The position numbers and the translations under genes were made by a program. From Argyresthia goedartella (taxonomy: Eukaryota > Arthropoda > Insecta > Lepidoptera > Argyresthiidae), in assembly GCA_949825045.1 (NCBI GenBank), contig OX463824.1, forward strand, positions 26,210,501 through 26,274,500: DNA of 64,000 bases. The letters run 5' to 3'. The notes below the pieces were generated by a model that made no database searches, was not told where the DNA came from, and worked only from the letters and a program-made list of their open reading frames with translations. Positions 20,247 through 31,965 of the stretch are shown one piece after another (the stretch's first letter is position 1; every line of letters starts with the position of its first letter).

Positions 20247-22532
20247 AGATCCCCCCCTTAAATGTTTTACTTTAACCTATACTTAACAAAACGCTTTTAA
20301 GCATATGTTGATTGCAGTAATATTCAATAGTAATAGTTCTCAGTGTAATGGCCAAATGTGATCGTATTACTGTGGTAGGACTTGCTACGTTGTGTAATTT
20401 TTTGTTTCAGTAATCCCAGATTCTTTTAGAGGCATGAAATAGGTAAAGAAAATCCATTAATAGTTTGAGATGAAGGTGATGTAATTGGTCATAAAAATTT
20501 GTTTAGAAAGATTTGGAAAAATCCTTGGACGAGGCAAACATCGAATAATTATAAGCTTAAAGAAGGTAGTTACAGTTTCCTAAATCTAGATTCTGTCGCT
20601 TTTGTCATAAAAAATGGGGGAAGGGGGGAGTGGAAGATGCCCCAAACCTCGCATCTACCTGTGAATTCCAACCAGCGTTGCTAAGTGAAAGATCTCGCAT
20701 CTAGATTAACATCTAGTTGCGAGATCTGTTGAATTCCCTTTAATGAGGAGTAAGGATTTCCCTAAGCTTGGCACAGGATGCTACAATAGGGCCTAACGGA
20801 CTCTAAGTGACGCATGTACTTATGTCAAATGACAAACTTGGAGCTACTTTGATATTCCCTACGGATGTGATTCCTCGACCGAATGCAAATCGTATTAATT
20901 CGTTAGCATTCCCGCAGTATGAAACTGTGACAACGCCACGTGACTCGGAAGTATTCGCGGTCAACTGTCTCACTCGGACAACCGCGAGAACCGGCCAGCA
21001 ATAATTTAATTCGCGAGGTTTGGAAGACCATCCTTTCTTACGTAACGGCGTGACCTACTCCCTTGTGATCGGGCACCACTACTACTCGCCATGAAAATAT
21101 GTACATCCCCTACCCTGTAAGACTTTTCAGGCAATCACACCACCTACAAAGGGGCAGATCCCTATTATTCGCCCAAGTTTGCAATATGACACAACCACCA
21201 CATCACACAAGAGGATAAATTACAATTCAATATACAATACAAATAGCCAACAGGCACTCCGGCTACCAGGTAGTGAAGTTATAATCAACACCAAACCGAC
21301 AGCATAATTCTTATCTGTAATAAATAACAATCAAAAATAGCTTCAATTGAAGCAGGCTAAATAAATTAAGTATATGTAGGTTTTTAAGAACGCTAATGCA
21401 AGCTCTGTCATTCGTAAGAATTTGGTATAGTTAAAAAACTTCACGGAAGGTGGAGAAAAATGTAACCAGAGTAGTTCTATAAAACGTTAATAAATACAAG
21501 TGCCAAGTAGATTAACGCAACACTACTAAGTGTTACCTGTGTAAATTAATTTTAAGGAAATTTAGAACTCAAAGGAAGGGAAATAAACTAATCCGTCAGT
21601 TTGATTATTACAGGATGAGCTAACTGACAAAGAACTCAACTGTAATTTTAGTTCAGGATATAAGGATGGGGAATGCCTACCCAAGCGGCTAGCCGACGAC
21701 AGATCTGCCTTAATCAGTTTTGAAAACCCAGTAACACGCATCTCATGTCGACGCAGCTATTTAAATAGGCGAACGACAGTGCTACGCATTATGGATTATC
21801 ATTACACGCTTTGTACCTACATAACATTTTCCGTTTGTTATTCAGATAAGTATAATGAGGAGTCCGAGTCGAGATAATTAACTCAAAGTTCCATTAACAA
21901 TTATATACGCCCCTAATAAGACCGAAACCTCTACTATATTGACACTGCCTTGTGGTGTACAGTTAAAAAGGACAAGCAACGACAATATTGACAATACACG
22001 GTACCGGTATTTAAAGTTAAGAGCAATCAATAAATTAGGTTAAGTAAACTGTGCATCAAACCAGACAGGAGTTCCCGGCGCACTGAGATGCCGCGTGAAA
22101 GCAGGTCAAAGCTCACCCGATCAGCCGCCTGATGGTCCGGTACAGCCGCGCGTTGCTAAGCCAACAAGCGCGAGCGCAGCCCCTGGAAATGTCTGCCCGA
22201 TATAAAATGAGTGATACGTAATAGCAAATAGTTTAAGCAAGTTCACGTCGCGAACCCGAATCTTCCAAATTACGCGTAACATAAAGAAAGATAGATATAA
22301 AAACAACAGTAAAAAATAAATCACAGCAAGTACAAACAAGATTAGGCACACGTCACCGGATTGTAATAAATACTTGACAAAGTGGGCTTAGGCCTATTCC
22401 TCTGTCAACCACGAGAGCTTGTTAAACCTAATAAACTTTATCATTCTAGAGCTGAATCAGATCAATAAATATGATTCAAAACGACAAAGAAATGCGTCTT
22501 GCATATCTTAAAATAAATTTAAAAGCGTGATC
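20247..22532. other. No recognised gene; one strong hairpin
   Basis: Long AT-rich stretch. Bases 20690-20706 and 20711-20727 form a hairpin with 16 of 17 pairs (AGATCTCGCA...). A 76-codon minus-strand frame at 22121-22351 has a hydrophobic start but no other sign of being a gene. Bases 22070-22200 are notably GC-rich against the surroundings. Confidence 0.35.
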
Positions 22533-22842
22533 AATTTATTAACTATAGCTATTTAATTATACTCAGTGATCTGGATTCGAACCAGATTAATTATAATTCT
22601 CCGTGGTCTAATGGGCCTCCCGCTTGCCCCTCAAATAGAAAATGCAGGTTCGACTCCGATGTACGACATACTAGCCCCTTAATGATTAATTTATTAACTA
22701 TAACTACTGGATGATAATCAGTTCTCTGGATTCAAATCAGATTAATTATAGAGAGATCCGTGGTCTAATGGGTCCCACGCTTGCCTCTCACACAGAAGTT
22801 GCAGGTTCGACTCCCGAACATGTACCAATGCGACAATCAGTC
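22533..22842 (+). repeat. Tandem duplication, 155-bp unit, each with a tRNA-like SINE head
   Basis: AATTTATTAACTATA begins at 22533 and again at 22688. In both units it is followed by a CTCTGGATTC or TCTGGATTCGAA.CAGATTAATTATA segment, then CCGTGGTCTAATGGG and GCAGGTTCGACTCC. The units are clearly homologous but diverged. Only the second continues into a full SINE-2 body. Confidence 0.75.
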
Positions 22843-23032
22843 CATTTTAAGTACATTATACGGACGTTCTAACGGTGATGGAAAATATCCAGAGGAAACC
22901 TTTACCACTCCATAGCTGCGGCGATGGCCTAATTGTCAGCCAAGGCGAGGCATGAAATAACTTGCTCAAAGTGGGCACAGTCGTGCCCCTACCACCCCGC
23001 ATGGGAAAAGGCGTGACGCTATGTAATTATAA
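22750..23032 (+). mobile_element. SINE-2 copy, the most complete
   Basis: A-box GTGGTCTAATGGG and B-box GCAGGTTCGACTCCC resemble tRNA-Glu or tRNA-Gly type heads. The body runs CATGTACCAATG, TACGGACGTTCTAACGGTGATGG, GAGGAAACC, TAGCTGCGGCGATGG, TTGCTCAAAGTGGGCAC, CCCCGCATGGGAAAAGGCGTG, CTATGTAA. Other copies: 6.83, 15.06, 20.19 and 24.58 kb. Confidence 0.75.
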
Positions 23033-23749
23033 TTCTCCACATCTCTGAAATGTAACAAAATAAAATAGACTTACCACTTTGTGCTATCCTTCACTCGACA
23101 GCCGATTCCTACCACGTGTACCTTTACTCACCACTCGGCGAAGGCCTTTTGACGCCGCAGTCTCGCCTCTCGCGCTCGGCACCAGAAAAACTCCCGCAGT
23201 TCCTGTTCTTCCGCTTGATGAAGTCCTCCTCGCTGTCGACTCCCCGTTCCGTGTCTAAACCCGGTCTCCCTACTCTGTCAAATTCCCGGCCTTTCGGCGT
23301 AGGCGCAGACCTACCTACTCTACTACCTACCCTTCCAGTCTCGACCAATCACATCGCCAAATCTCATTCAAGACCAATGAGATAACATAGGGGCGTACCC
23401 TATGTTATCTCATTGGCCCATGAGTACTCATGGTGCTATCAGGATTATTATTTTAATAAGCATAATAGTTAGCCTATTTAGTTCTTTCCATGCCCAGATC
23501 CACCCCAAGAAATAGAACGATACTGACGATACTGATACATGAAACTTTTCGCCACCGCCTATAAGATGTTGTTGATATTAGGTTTTCGCTATATACTTTA
23601 TTTGGCTCTTTAGGTCACACGCTTGCCCAAAGTGGGTGATAAAATAATTAGCAACCAAGATTAAATATATCAGGATCTCATTTTAGTATGTTACCTAAAA
23701 ACTATGATTCAGTGAATGATTATGAGCCTGATCTAACCTATCAGAGCTC
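23033..23749. other. No recognised gene; perfect hairpin and GC-rich patch
   Basis: Bases 23100-23345 are GC-rich and open in both strands (89 codons plus, 74 codons minus), a composition effect without a domain. Right after it lies an exact inverted repeat at 23374-23416. Confidence 0.35.
23374..23416. repeat. Perfect inverted repeat, 19-bp arms, 5-bp loop
   Basis: CCAATGAGATAACATAGGG (23374-23392), loop GCGTA, then its exact reverse complement (23398-23416). Confidence 0.9.
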
Positions 23750-24021
23750 AATTAATTTCAACGACCCGAATGGCCGAGTCGGCAGTGCCCTACCCACGAA
23801 GCCAAGGGTGCCAGGTTCGAGTCTCGGTGGGGGCAAATATTTGTTTGATGAAAATGGATGTTTGTACCCTAGTGATGGCTATTTATCTATCTTAGTACTT
23901 ATAATATTTATAAGTATGTGTATCGTTGTCTAGTAACCAAGATACAGGGAATCCTAGTTTGAGCTAGATCAATGTGTGTAAATAGTGCCCAAGGTATTAT
24001 ATTATTATTAATTAATTTCAA
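23750..24021 (+). mobile_element. SINE-1 copy with 12-bp target-site duplication
   Basis: The SINE body is 23762-24009: A-box TGGCCGAGTCGGCAGTG, B-box AGGTTCGAGTCTCGG, and a 3' tail of ATT repeats. It is flanked by AATTAATTTCAA at 23750-23761 and again at 24010-24021. The exact 12-bp duplication shows that the whole unit is one LINE-mediated insertion and fixes both ends. Confidence 0.92.
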
Positions 24022-24574
24022 AGATGTCATACGGCATTCATTCAGTGGGGTTCCAACAATGGCATCGATCCCTGGCTTTATTTAGACAACAACGTCTTAA
24101 AATAATAAAACATCCGCGCCGTACCCGCCTTTTTACACCGTCATCATTGAATTACTGCAGGACAGAGTATTGTAAAAAATAACAAATTACAAGTTAAGAC
24201 TTGCTTACCCAGAACTTTGTATTTATTGCCATGGTGCAAGTAATTGGCCAGAAGATAAATGACCTTTATTTTATTATCTCGAATGATCATAAGAGTGACT
24301 TTGTTATAGACTTTAGTTACTTCCTAACGAGCCATACATAGAACTGAGTTTTGGCTGAATGGTTCTGGTCAATGTTTCTTTTAAGTCTAACAAAACTAAT
24401 CGGTGCACATTTGTTTACAGTCAGCTTTTATAACTTTATTACTTCAGTTATTCCCAAAACTCCAACAAACCGATATGAACTACCTTTCTTGATTTTATGA
24501 TAATTTTGTATGATTTAGTTAAACATTGCATGTTGGGATCGTTACACCACTTTTAGCCAGTAATTCGATACGGA
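24022..24574. other. No recognised gene
   Basis: AT-rich, no ORF with a domain. Confidence 0.35.
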
Positions 24575-24780
24575 ATTTTTCGTGACAGGGGGCTAGCCCG
24601 TCGCTGCAGCTATGGAATAATAAAGGTTTCCTCACAATGTTGTGTAGCACTGTAAGAACGTCCATACGCACTTAAGATAAATTACTAATCTCATTGGTAC
24701 ATAGAAAGCACCGGGATTCGAACCTGTACATCCTGCGTGACAAGCGGGCGTGAAACCACGTGACCATGGATCTCTCGTTA
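24575..24780 (-). mobile_element. SINE-2 copy (minus strand), 3'-truncated
   Basis: The minus strand reads GAGAGATCCATGGTCACGTGG, GTACAGGTTCGAATCCCGG, TATGTACCAATGAGATTAG, ATGGACGTTCTTACAGTG, GAGGAAACC, TAGCTGCAGCGACGGG, matching SINE-2 in order. The last third (AAAGTGGGCAC to the end) is missing. Confidence 0.75.
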
Positions 24781-26104
24781 GAACTTCTTAATTTAAACTG
24801 CATCCAGACAACTCTATGTACACAATATAGATGGGCGATGCGACCTGCAACAAAGTGGCGCGCATTCAGCTTTCAGTGAAGCGCTCGCTTAATTTCGCTG
24901 ACGGCAGGCGGGTAGCCGCAGCTGACGTCAGATGTACGTCTAAAGAGCCGGTTTGGGTGCTAAGCAGTTGTGTGGTGGAATAATGGCCCTAGGTTAAGGC
25001 TAAGGCACCTCCATTTGTCTGGGGAAAACTAAGGGTCTTATTAAGGGGATACCTCGTCCGTGCGAAGGTCCCCGTTACTCCAGGCGGAAAGACCCGCAGT
25101 GTGCGAGGGACGGAATCGGGGAAAAATGACATAACGTAGCGCCAAACCACATAGCAATTTAAAAAAAGTAAACTATGCTAATTTGTCAGAAAGATTTTCA
25201 AGGAGAGTTTACTAATACAAAATATTCACATTTTGAATGCAATTACGTAATAAAATTAGTTAGGATTTCAGAATAACAGGAAAAAATAAAACAATTTAGA
25301 GAAGTTTTCGCTATTAAATGCTATCGAGAAAATTTCACCCAACCACGTTTTCCTTCTGTGAGAATCTTAAACAAATACTTAATAAACGTAAACCCAAAAA
25401 TTAAATCTGTAGATGACTCTAAAGAGGAGTAAATGGATTCGAAAAAAACCCTATTTTTTTTTCGTATCACCTTAAGGCAGGTGACGGGAGGGATAACCTT
25501 AGAGGCGTAGAAATAAGCTGACAATAACTGGATGACAATAACGTGCACCTGGGTGCACAAAAGTGTTATTCAACTTGATAGCATATGATCAGGGGCATGA
25601 GACTCGTACGAAGCACGAATAGCAATAGTGTTTCAATTATTCAAAAGTTAAAATGTGAAAAAAAAAGTGATATTTAAAAGACAGATTCGAACAGGCTTAT
25701 GAAATCAATAAATGCAGGATACCTGACACAGCGACGAAAACACTGCGGACCGCGTTTACTTTTTGACATTTTTTTATTACTTTTGATATTTTAATTAATA
25801 ACACATTGCTGTTTTAATAGTTTTATAACTTAGAATCAATTTACATTCGTCTATCAGTAAGTAAGTTTTAATGTAAGTATTACTTCCCTATTTGTTTGTA
25901 TTTATGCTGATTCTGCATTCTATTATTCCCAAGGGCGCATAATGCCATATTTATCTGATCAGCGGCGCCTATGTTTGGAGACTGACTGCCAAATAAGACA
26001 TTGATACACCATTGCTATTCGTGTTTCATAAAAGAGTCGGTCGCCTAACATTTTCGAATTAATCTTGCAGATGTAATGATGCTATAGGGCTATAAACAAC
26101 TTTA
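24781..26104. other. No recognised gene
   Basis: Mixed composition, with a GC-richer part at 24840-25130. A 79-codon minus-strand frame (25321-25560) shows no domain. Confidence 0.35.
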
Positions 26105-26321
26105 TATAATACCTTGCAAACTATTTACACACATTGATCTAGCCCCAAACTAGGATCCCCTGTATCTTGGGTACTAGACAATGATACACGTACTTATATA
26201 GATAAATATTATACTTAGGTAGATAAACAACCACGACTAGGGTAACAAAATATTTGCCCCCACCGGGACTCGAACCCGGGACCCTTGGCTTCATAGGCAA
26301 GGACACTGCCATTCGGGTCGT
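26105..26321 (-). mobile_element. SINE-1 copy (minus strand), likely 8-bp target duplication
   Basis: The reverse complement begins GACGACCCGAATGGCAGTG and shows the B-box GGGTTCGAGTCCCGG and the shared body. CAACTTTA occurs on both sides (26097-26104 and 26322-26329), consistent with a target-site duplication. The head lacks the GCC...GAG part seen in the other copies. Confidence 0.85.
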
Positions 26322-26601
26322 CAACTTTAATCGATCGAACCTTTATCGTATTGTAATTTTACCAACTTCAAGCTCTTACTATAGATGGCTAGATAAAGAG
26401 ACAACGTCTCTTATTTCTATATTTACAGGTAACTAAGACCAGTTACTATTAAAATGCTACAATACAAAGGGCTATATTAAAACTATCTACGGAAAGAGCT
26501 ATTTCATACCGTATTTTGTACTGTTTATTCTGTTTTACACCTCTAGAATCAGTAAGTCCATATTTTTAAAGTATTGTAATATAAACCCCAGGTCTTGGAT
26601 G

Positions 26602-26700
26602 TTTATATGTGTGACGTCGCTGTTTCTGGTTCCTACGGTACAGGGTATCCTAGTGTGGGGCCAGAAGCAATTTATGTGCATGCGTGTAAAAAATAAAAGT
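26602..26700 (+). mobile_element. SINE-3 3' fragment
   Basis: TGTGTGACGTCGCTGTTTCTGG, TACAGGGTATCCTAGTGTGGGGCCAGAAGCAA and an A-rich AATAAAAGTAAATAAA tail match SINE-3. The head is missing. Confidence 0.7.
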
Positions 26701-27049
26701 AAATAAATGTACACTGTACGAGTGTATTACGTGGCGCCAGCAAAAGCATTTTTCTCACCATGTATCCCGACGGCACGAAACTATCGTATACATGTCGTAT
26801 ATTTATTTCACGTGTCATACCCTATCAGCTGGGTAAGGCTGCCTTTACGCTATTTTGATATGTTAAAGATAACAATGTCTGTAACAAAACGCTGTTGTAC
26901 ACAACTTCTAGATATCTAAAACAAAGTAGGGTTAACTACAGCACATATTACTCAATAACGGCTGGACTGATTTTAATATAATAACTATTAGAATAACTAT
27001 AGATATATCGGAAAAATTCATGGGGAAATATATACGTTTTTTTTTTTTT
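26701..27049. other. No recognised gene
   Basis: A 70-codon plus-strand frame has no domain. The segment ends in a run of T that is the tail of the next, minus-strand SINE. Confidence 0.35.
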
Positions 27050-27291
27050 TAACCTTGGGCACTATTTACACATATTGATCTAGTCCCAAACTAGGATTCC
27101 CTGTATCTTGGGTACTAGACAACGATACACATACTTATATAGATAAATATTATACTTAGATAGATAAACAACCATGACCGGGGTACAAACCTCTGTTCTC
27201 ATCAAACAAATATTTGCCCCCATCGGGACTCGAACCCGGGACCCTTCGCTTCTTAGGCAGGGTCACTGCCGCCTCGGCCATTCGGGTCGTC
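27050..27291 (-). mobile_element. SINE-1 copy (minus strand)
   Basis: The reverse complement reads GACGACCCGAATGGCCGAGG, then GGGTTCGAGTCCCGATGGGGGC, and the same body as the copy at 23.76 kb down to CCCAAGGTT plus an A-run. A short CATT microsatellite follows at the head side (27292-27308). Confidence 0.85.
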
Positions 27292-27499
27292 ATTCATTCA
27301 TTCATTTTGGCGCTTCGCAATCTTCCGTAATTGACAGCTAACTTATCATTGACTGTCAGGCGGTACGAAGTTTGTGGGGCCAGCTGCAAGTTTGAAATAA
27401 AAGAAACAAAAGCGATTCGTATTGTTTTAATTGCAGTAAAGAAACTGCTCTTTTCTGGTCAAGGATAATAGGAATCAATAAAAAGCGCCATCCTACTAG

Positions 27500-28012
27500 G
27501 AAAATGTTTAGGTTTAAAAAGGAAAACTATGGTGGGATATTACGGGAGCTATCGGAGCTCTCGGAGCGTGGATTGGTTTGCCCTTTTTGAAGATAAACAC
27601 CTAGACCAGGCGGTCGACTCTTTCTATTCGACGTTCAATTCTGTTATTAATAATTATGTGCCCTTCGTTTATAGTACCCCCGATAATTACCCCACTTGGT
27701 ATTCCAGACCACTTTTAAAAAAAATCAAAGAAAAAAAAAACATACCTTGTGGAAGAAGAAAAGTAATCCTCGGGATTATGAGTATTTTTCTATACTCCGA
27801 AGGCGACACAAAAATATGCAAAGATGGTGCTGGAATAATTACATTGTGCGATGCAGCGCTGCCATCACGCACGATCCTAAAAGGTTCTGGCGTTACGCTA
27901 AGGACATGAGGCGTCATAATGGGCTACCGGAGCGTATATCGTTTCGCTCACGTACCTCTAACAACGGAGAGTAAGCCTGCGATGTATTCCTGGAATATTT
28001 CTTATCGGTTTA
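27500..28012 (+). pseudogene. LINE-C ORF2, EN-RT linker (part 1)
   Basis: Frames 27529-27720 and 27696-27970 together encode the segment between endonuclease and RT of a jockey/CR1-type LINE: FRFKKENYGGILREL, then YPTWYSRPLLKKIKEK, DYEYFSILRRRHKNMQRW, DPKRFWRYAKDMRR and FLEYFLSVY. A frameshift separates the frames near 27730. It stops exactly where an inverted LINE-B begins (28013) and the protein resumes at 28904. Confidence 0.8.
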
Positions 28013-28903
28013 CAGTCAAAGTCAAAGTCAAAGTCAAAGTCAAAGTACTTTATTACTGTAGATATTTACATATACTTAGCAAACGTCATTTTTTGCCTCT
28101 TCTCTACATTGGACCACTGTGGGAGAAGAAGGGCGTAGAAACTCCCACAGATTGATTTTTAGATCTCTTTTAAAAATAGGTTGTGCTTAACTAATACAAA
28201 TATGAAAAATTTAATTTTTATGATTAATAAGCAGGAATAAATAATTACAAAACTATTAACAGCAAGGTCTGTGTTGAGCCAGATTAACCCCATCCACTTT
28301 TTCAACAAAGTCGCTTTAACATGCTTTTTAAATTGCTCAAATGGCAATTTCAAAATCTCCAGAGGTACCTTATTATAGTAGAGAATGCACTGACCCTTGA
28401 AAGAATTGCTAACCTTCGCGAGTCTAAATCGGGGCACACACAGTCTGTGATTATTTCTTAGGTTAAAATTGCAGCTATCGCTAATCACTAAATCGCTAGT
28501 TTGGTAAATGTTGTAAGGTTCTTGCGTACATACATTATATTTTCGAAAATAAATTGACTAGCTACAGTTAGTATGTCAATTTCTTTAAAAAGCTCTCTTA
28601 GGAGTCTGTTCGTTTTAAATTATAAATTGCTCGAATAGCTCTTTTCTGTAAAATAAAAATAGTTTGAATATCCCCTGCTTTCCCCCACAACAAGATACCA
28701 TAGGACATGACACTATGAAAGTAACTAAAATATACTAGCCTAGATGTAGCCACATCCGTGCTTTGTCTGATGTTCCTAACAGCGTAAGCCGCAGAACTTA
28801 ATTTACCAGCTAATTTATCTATGTGAGGTCCCCACTGCAATTTGCTATCAATGGTTATTCCAAGAAACTTCGCATCATTTACTAATTCTAACGTGCTGTT
28901 GTC
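28013..28903 (-). mobile_element. LINE-B 3' third, inserted inside LINE-C
   Basis: The tail is a GTCAAA array at 28015-28047 (CTTTGA repeats on the minus strand), then the 3' untranslated region, then the C-terminal ORF2 frames 28159-28488 (NNHRLCVPRFRLAKVSNSF) and 28598-28840 (QWGPHIDKLAGKLSSAAYAV). It is very close to the LINE-B at 54.2-55.1 kb. The RT catalytic part is missing (5' truncation), and both frames are broken by stops. Confidence 0.88.
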
Positions 28904-30755
28904 TTAAGTGATGTAATCAACCGCCCAGTGCCACCATCCTCAGATCGAGACTCTGTCAGCAATGTAGGTAGTATCGAATTATCCACGAACTTGTTCCACA
29001 CATATTTAAAAAAGATTAACACCAATAAGGGTGCTAGTCACGATGGAATTCCACCAATTTTTACGCGTCTTTGCGCAGACCAACTTGCTTTTCCACTTTA
29101 CATTATATTCTAAAGATCACTTAAAGAAAATATTTTCCCTAAACAATGGAAAAAAACATTTACTGTCCCGATCCACAAGGGGGGTTCTAAGTTACCACTG
29201 TGTCTGTGTTGCCAGTATTCAGAAAGCTTTCCGAACTAATTATCCATGAAGAAATCTTCCCAATTGCAGCTCGCAGCATTCCATCGGAACAGCACGGGTT
29301 CATGCGGAAACATTCGACTGTATCTAACCTTGTCGAGTTTGTTGACTCGGTGGCGGCTCATATGGACAATGGTTATCAGGTGGATGCCGTGTCACCGACT
29401 ACTCTAAATGCTTCGACAGGCTAAGACATGATGTGAGTCTGTTTAAACTTTCGAAAATCGGTGTGCACGGCGATCTCCTCAGATGGATTGAGTCCTATCT
29501 CAGGAATCGTAGTCAGGCTGTCCGTATTGGTTTTCATCATTCCCGCTTTGCTCCCATTCCTTCAGGTGTGCCACAAGGCTCACATCTTGGTCCGCTTCTC
29601 TTCAACGGCTGCCTGTACAACTTCATGACTTGCTTTAGATTCGCCCAATTTCTCATGTACGCCGATGACACCAAAGTTTTTATGCCTGTCGGGGACGTGA
29701 CAGACTGTCTCAATCTGCAGGAAGATCTGTACAGGCTCTGTGATTATTGTCAGCGAAACAGCCTGGATTTTAACCCTATGAAATGCCAGTCCCTCACGTT
29801 CTCCAGAAAGCGATCTGACCTACAATTTAATTATGTTTTGAACAATCAGCAGATAGGGAGGGTCACACAAACCAGAGACCTTGGCGTTGTTTTGGATAAC
29901 AAACTTACTTTCGCACCCTATTACGAACACATTACTTTAGAGGCTACCAAAATGCTAGGATTTGTTTATCGTGCGTCTAAACTAGTGCGGTCTTCCCCAG
30001 TCTTTAAACAGCTTCACTTTGCCTACACACTGTGGATGTAGAGTTCGCCTTACCTGTCTGGTCTCCAGTATACCCGGCACACAGTGATCGACTGGAGTCC
30101 GTGCCGAATTAATTTATCAGTGGCAGGGAGAGTTTACACAACCATAGCTTGGTGTCGTTGGCGGACGGAAGATTATTCGCTGATCTGAAGTTAGTTAAGA
30201 TAAGATTCACGACGGCTTCGATAGCAGTGAACTGGTGAGCAGAGTGCTGCTGCGCGTCGCCCTTGTGCGCGCACGCTGGCACGGACGTGTGCCTGCAGTG
30301 CTGCACCATGCGCGCACGCGCGCTAATTACGCTTCTTACTCACCCTTGAATAGAAGCATCAATATTTATGAGGAGCTTTTCCCAGAGCTGGATATATTTC
30401 TATTCAATCGCTGCCCTTACTTTTTGTTGGAAGTTAGAAAATATTCGACTTCGTCACCCCTCCTAACTTAGTTACATTATCTTAGAATTACATTTTTACT
30501 ATTTCCCATCGGAACTCGATCCCGTACATACACACACACGCTCACACACCCTCATACACCATTCAATCAGCAGTTCACCATATTGTCAGATCAGTTTGAA
30601 CTAAGTTTATTATTTTACTTTACTTTATTATTCCTACAGATATGTTCTTATATTTCTATTTTATCTTTGTATTGTTTCGTAATTGGCATATAAAATTTTG
30701 TGTGTGAATTGTGTTTTAATTGCTGTGAAACGTGAATAAATAAATAAATATGAAA
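28904..30755 (+). pseudogene. LINE-C ORF2, RT domain and C-terminus (part 2)
   Basis: The RT begins near 28905 (NKGASHDGIPPIFTR). A cluster of frameshifts follows to 29424 (SEQHGFMRKHSTVSNLVEF), then an open frame at 29433-30041 with GVPQGSHLGPLLF and an intact catalytic LMYADDTKVF. The C-terminal end reappears in frame near 30340-30440 (YSPLNRSINIYEELFPELDIF). The 3' end is marked by AATAAATAAATAAATATG at about 30737. The domain order is normal for jockey/CR1-type LINEs. Several frameshifts and a stop at 30041 make it non-functional despite the intact YADD. Confidence 0.82.
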
Positions 30756-30769
30756 TATGTAGCCAATTA

Positions 30770-31125
30770 ATATCCTCACCGAGAGGCATGGGCCTTGACC
30801 CGGATACGAGTAAGATAGAGTCATACTCCACCACGCTGTCTCAGTTCGGGTTGATGGAGGGAGTGTCTGTCGAGTTTGTGGCCATCCCGACTGTCAGAAG
30901 TTATCAAGCTGCCCTATTTGAGCCTCTGACACAGCTTTACGACTACTACCACCGAGTAGCGATTGTAGCCGGGACATACAGCTTAACGTGTCATCCGAAA
31001 CACGGAAGCGTCCGATTCAAATGCCACATAGAACAGACACCCATCCAGTGCTCATCTCGTCCACATGTTGCTACCCGCACGATCGTTTCGGATGTGCGAA
31101 TACCGATAGGCCACGGACGGTTATC
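30770..31125 (-). mobile_element. SINE-R copy (minus strand)
   Basis: It is the inverse of the copy at 55.77-56.1 kb over most of its length (CCGAGAGGCATGGGCCTTGACC, ATACGAGTAAGATAGAG, ACACAGCTTTACGACTACTACCACCGAGTA, AACGTGTCATCCGAAACAC, CGATCGTTTCGGATGTGCG, AATACCGATAGGCCACGGACG). The head on the minus strand is CGTCCGTGGCCTATCGGTATTCGC. Overlapping ORFs of 118 and 86 codons here are by-products. Confidence 0.75.
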
Positions 31126-31965
31126 AATAGGTACTTATTATTAACAGCATTTTTCATACTTTGGTGGCACGTACGTTTTGCTATGCCTATCAATATTTTT
31201 TTTATATTAGGCCCACTACTACGTAAGGGAGTCAACACTCTTCTCTGAATAACTTTAACCACTCCATATTTTATAAGGAGTTTCAAAGTTATTGACAGAG
31301 AATAGCATTGAATCGCGTTCTAAGTAAGGCCATATCGAAGAACGGTAAAGTAAGACATAAAACCAGTCCAGATTACATCGATTTATTGGTTAAAATTAGG
31401 TATTTAGAATGATAACCACCACCACCTAAAATGGCTAAAGAATTGCTGTCGTACCTGCACGTATTGAAATACGAATATTTATTTACTGGGATCGCTGTGC
31501 ACAGCCCTTTGCAGAGGTTAGGCCTGGCCATAAATTCACAGAAATCACCCCTTTTTGTCAACTGGACATGTTTAGATATAGGGTCGCGTCGTATGATTTA
31601 TAATTTCAACGGTCAACCCTATTGCCCCATTTTTCCCGCTTTTTTTCGTGCGAAAATCGAAACGAGATTTGCGAATTTGCGGAGAAAATTGATGACGATG
31701 CGTTGTTGCCAATTTCGCATTGTAAGCTTCGATGTTCAAGTTATATTTCTCACTGTTTGGTTTTTCTAAATACAAGTCAAGAACTTCAATTAAGATTAGA
31801 CCAATAAAAGACTACTTTCACAAATTTGACTATTTCACAGATCAATAGAGCTACCTGTGTGGGCCTCTTATTCCAAGTAGATATGCGTTATCTGTTCAAA
31901 TACAAAATCAACTTATTAAATAAGTTTTCAACGATACACACATTATTTTAATAATAAATGAAGCC
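31126..31965. other. No recognised gene; one inverted repeat
   Basis: Bases 31243-31300 fold imperfectly (CTCTGAATAACTTTAA...CTCC against GGAGTTTCAAAGTTATTGACAGAG). A 112-codon plus-strand frame at 31431-31769 has no domain. Confidence 0.35.

Noticed and set aside
22750..22830. Functional tRNA gene
   Set aside because: A- and B-box words are present, but acceptor and anticodon stems do not pair and the unit continues into a SINE body. The same holds for the other tRNA-like heads.
23116..23385. 89-codon and opposed 74-codon ORFs
   Set aside because: GC-rich DNA lowers stop frequency on both strands. No domain is seen on either.
30520..30570. CA-rich microsatellite as regulatory element
   Set aside because: Short and impure ACAC/CTCACA run inside the LINE-C 3' region; no reason to see regulation.
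30788..31144. 118-codon ORF over a SINE-R
   Set aside because: It follows the SINE sequence in antisense and is not open in the 55.8-kb copy.
31431..31769. 112-codon plus-strand ORF as a gene
   Set aside because: No domain and overlapped by opposed frames. No repeat or exon support.
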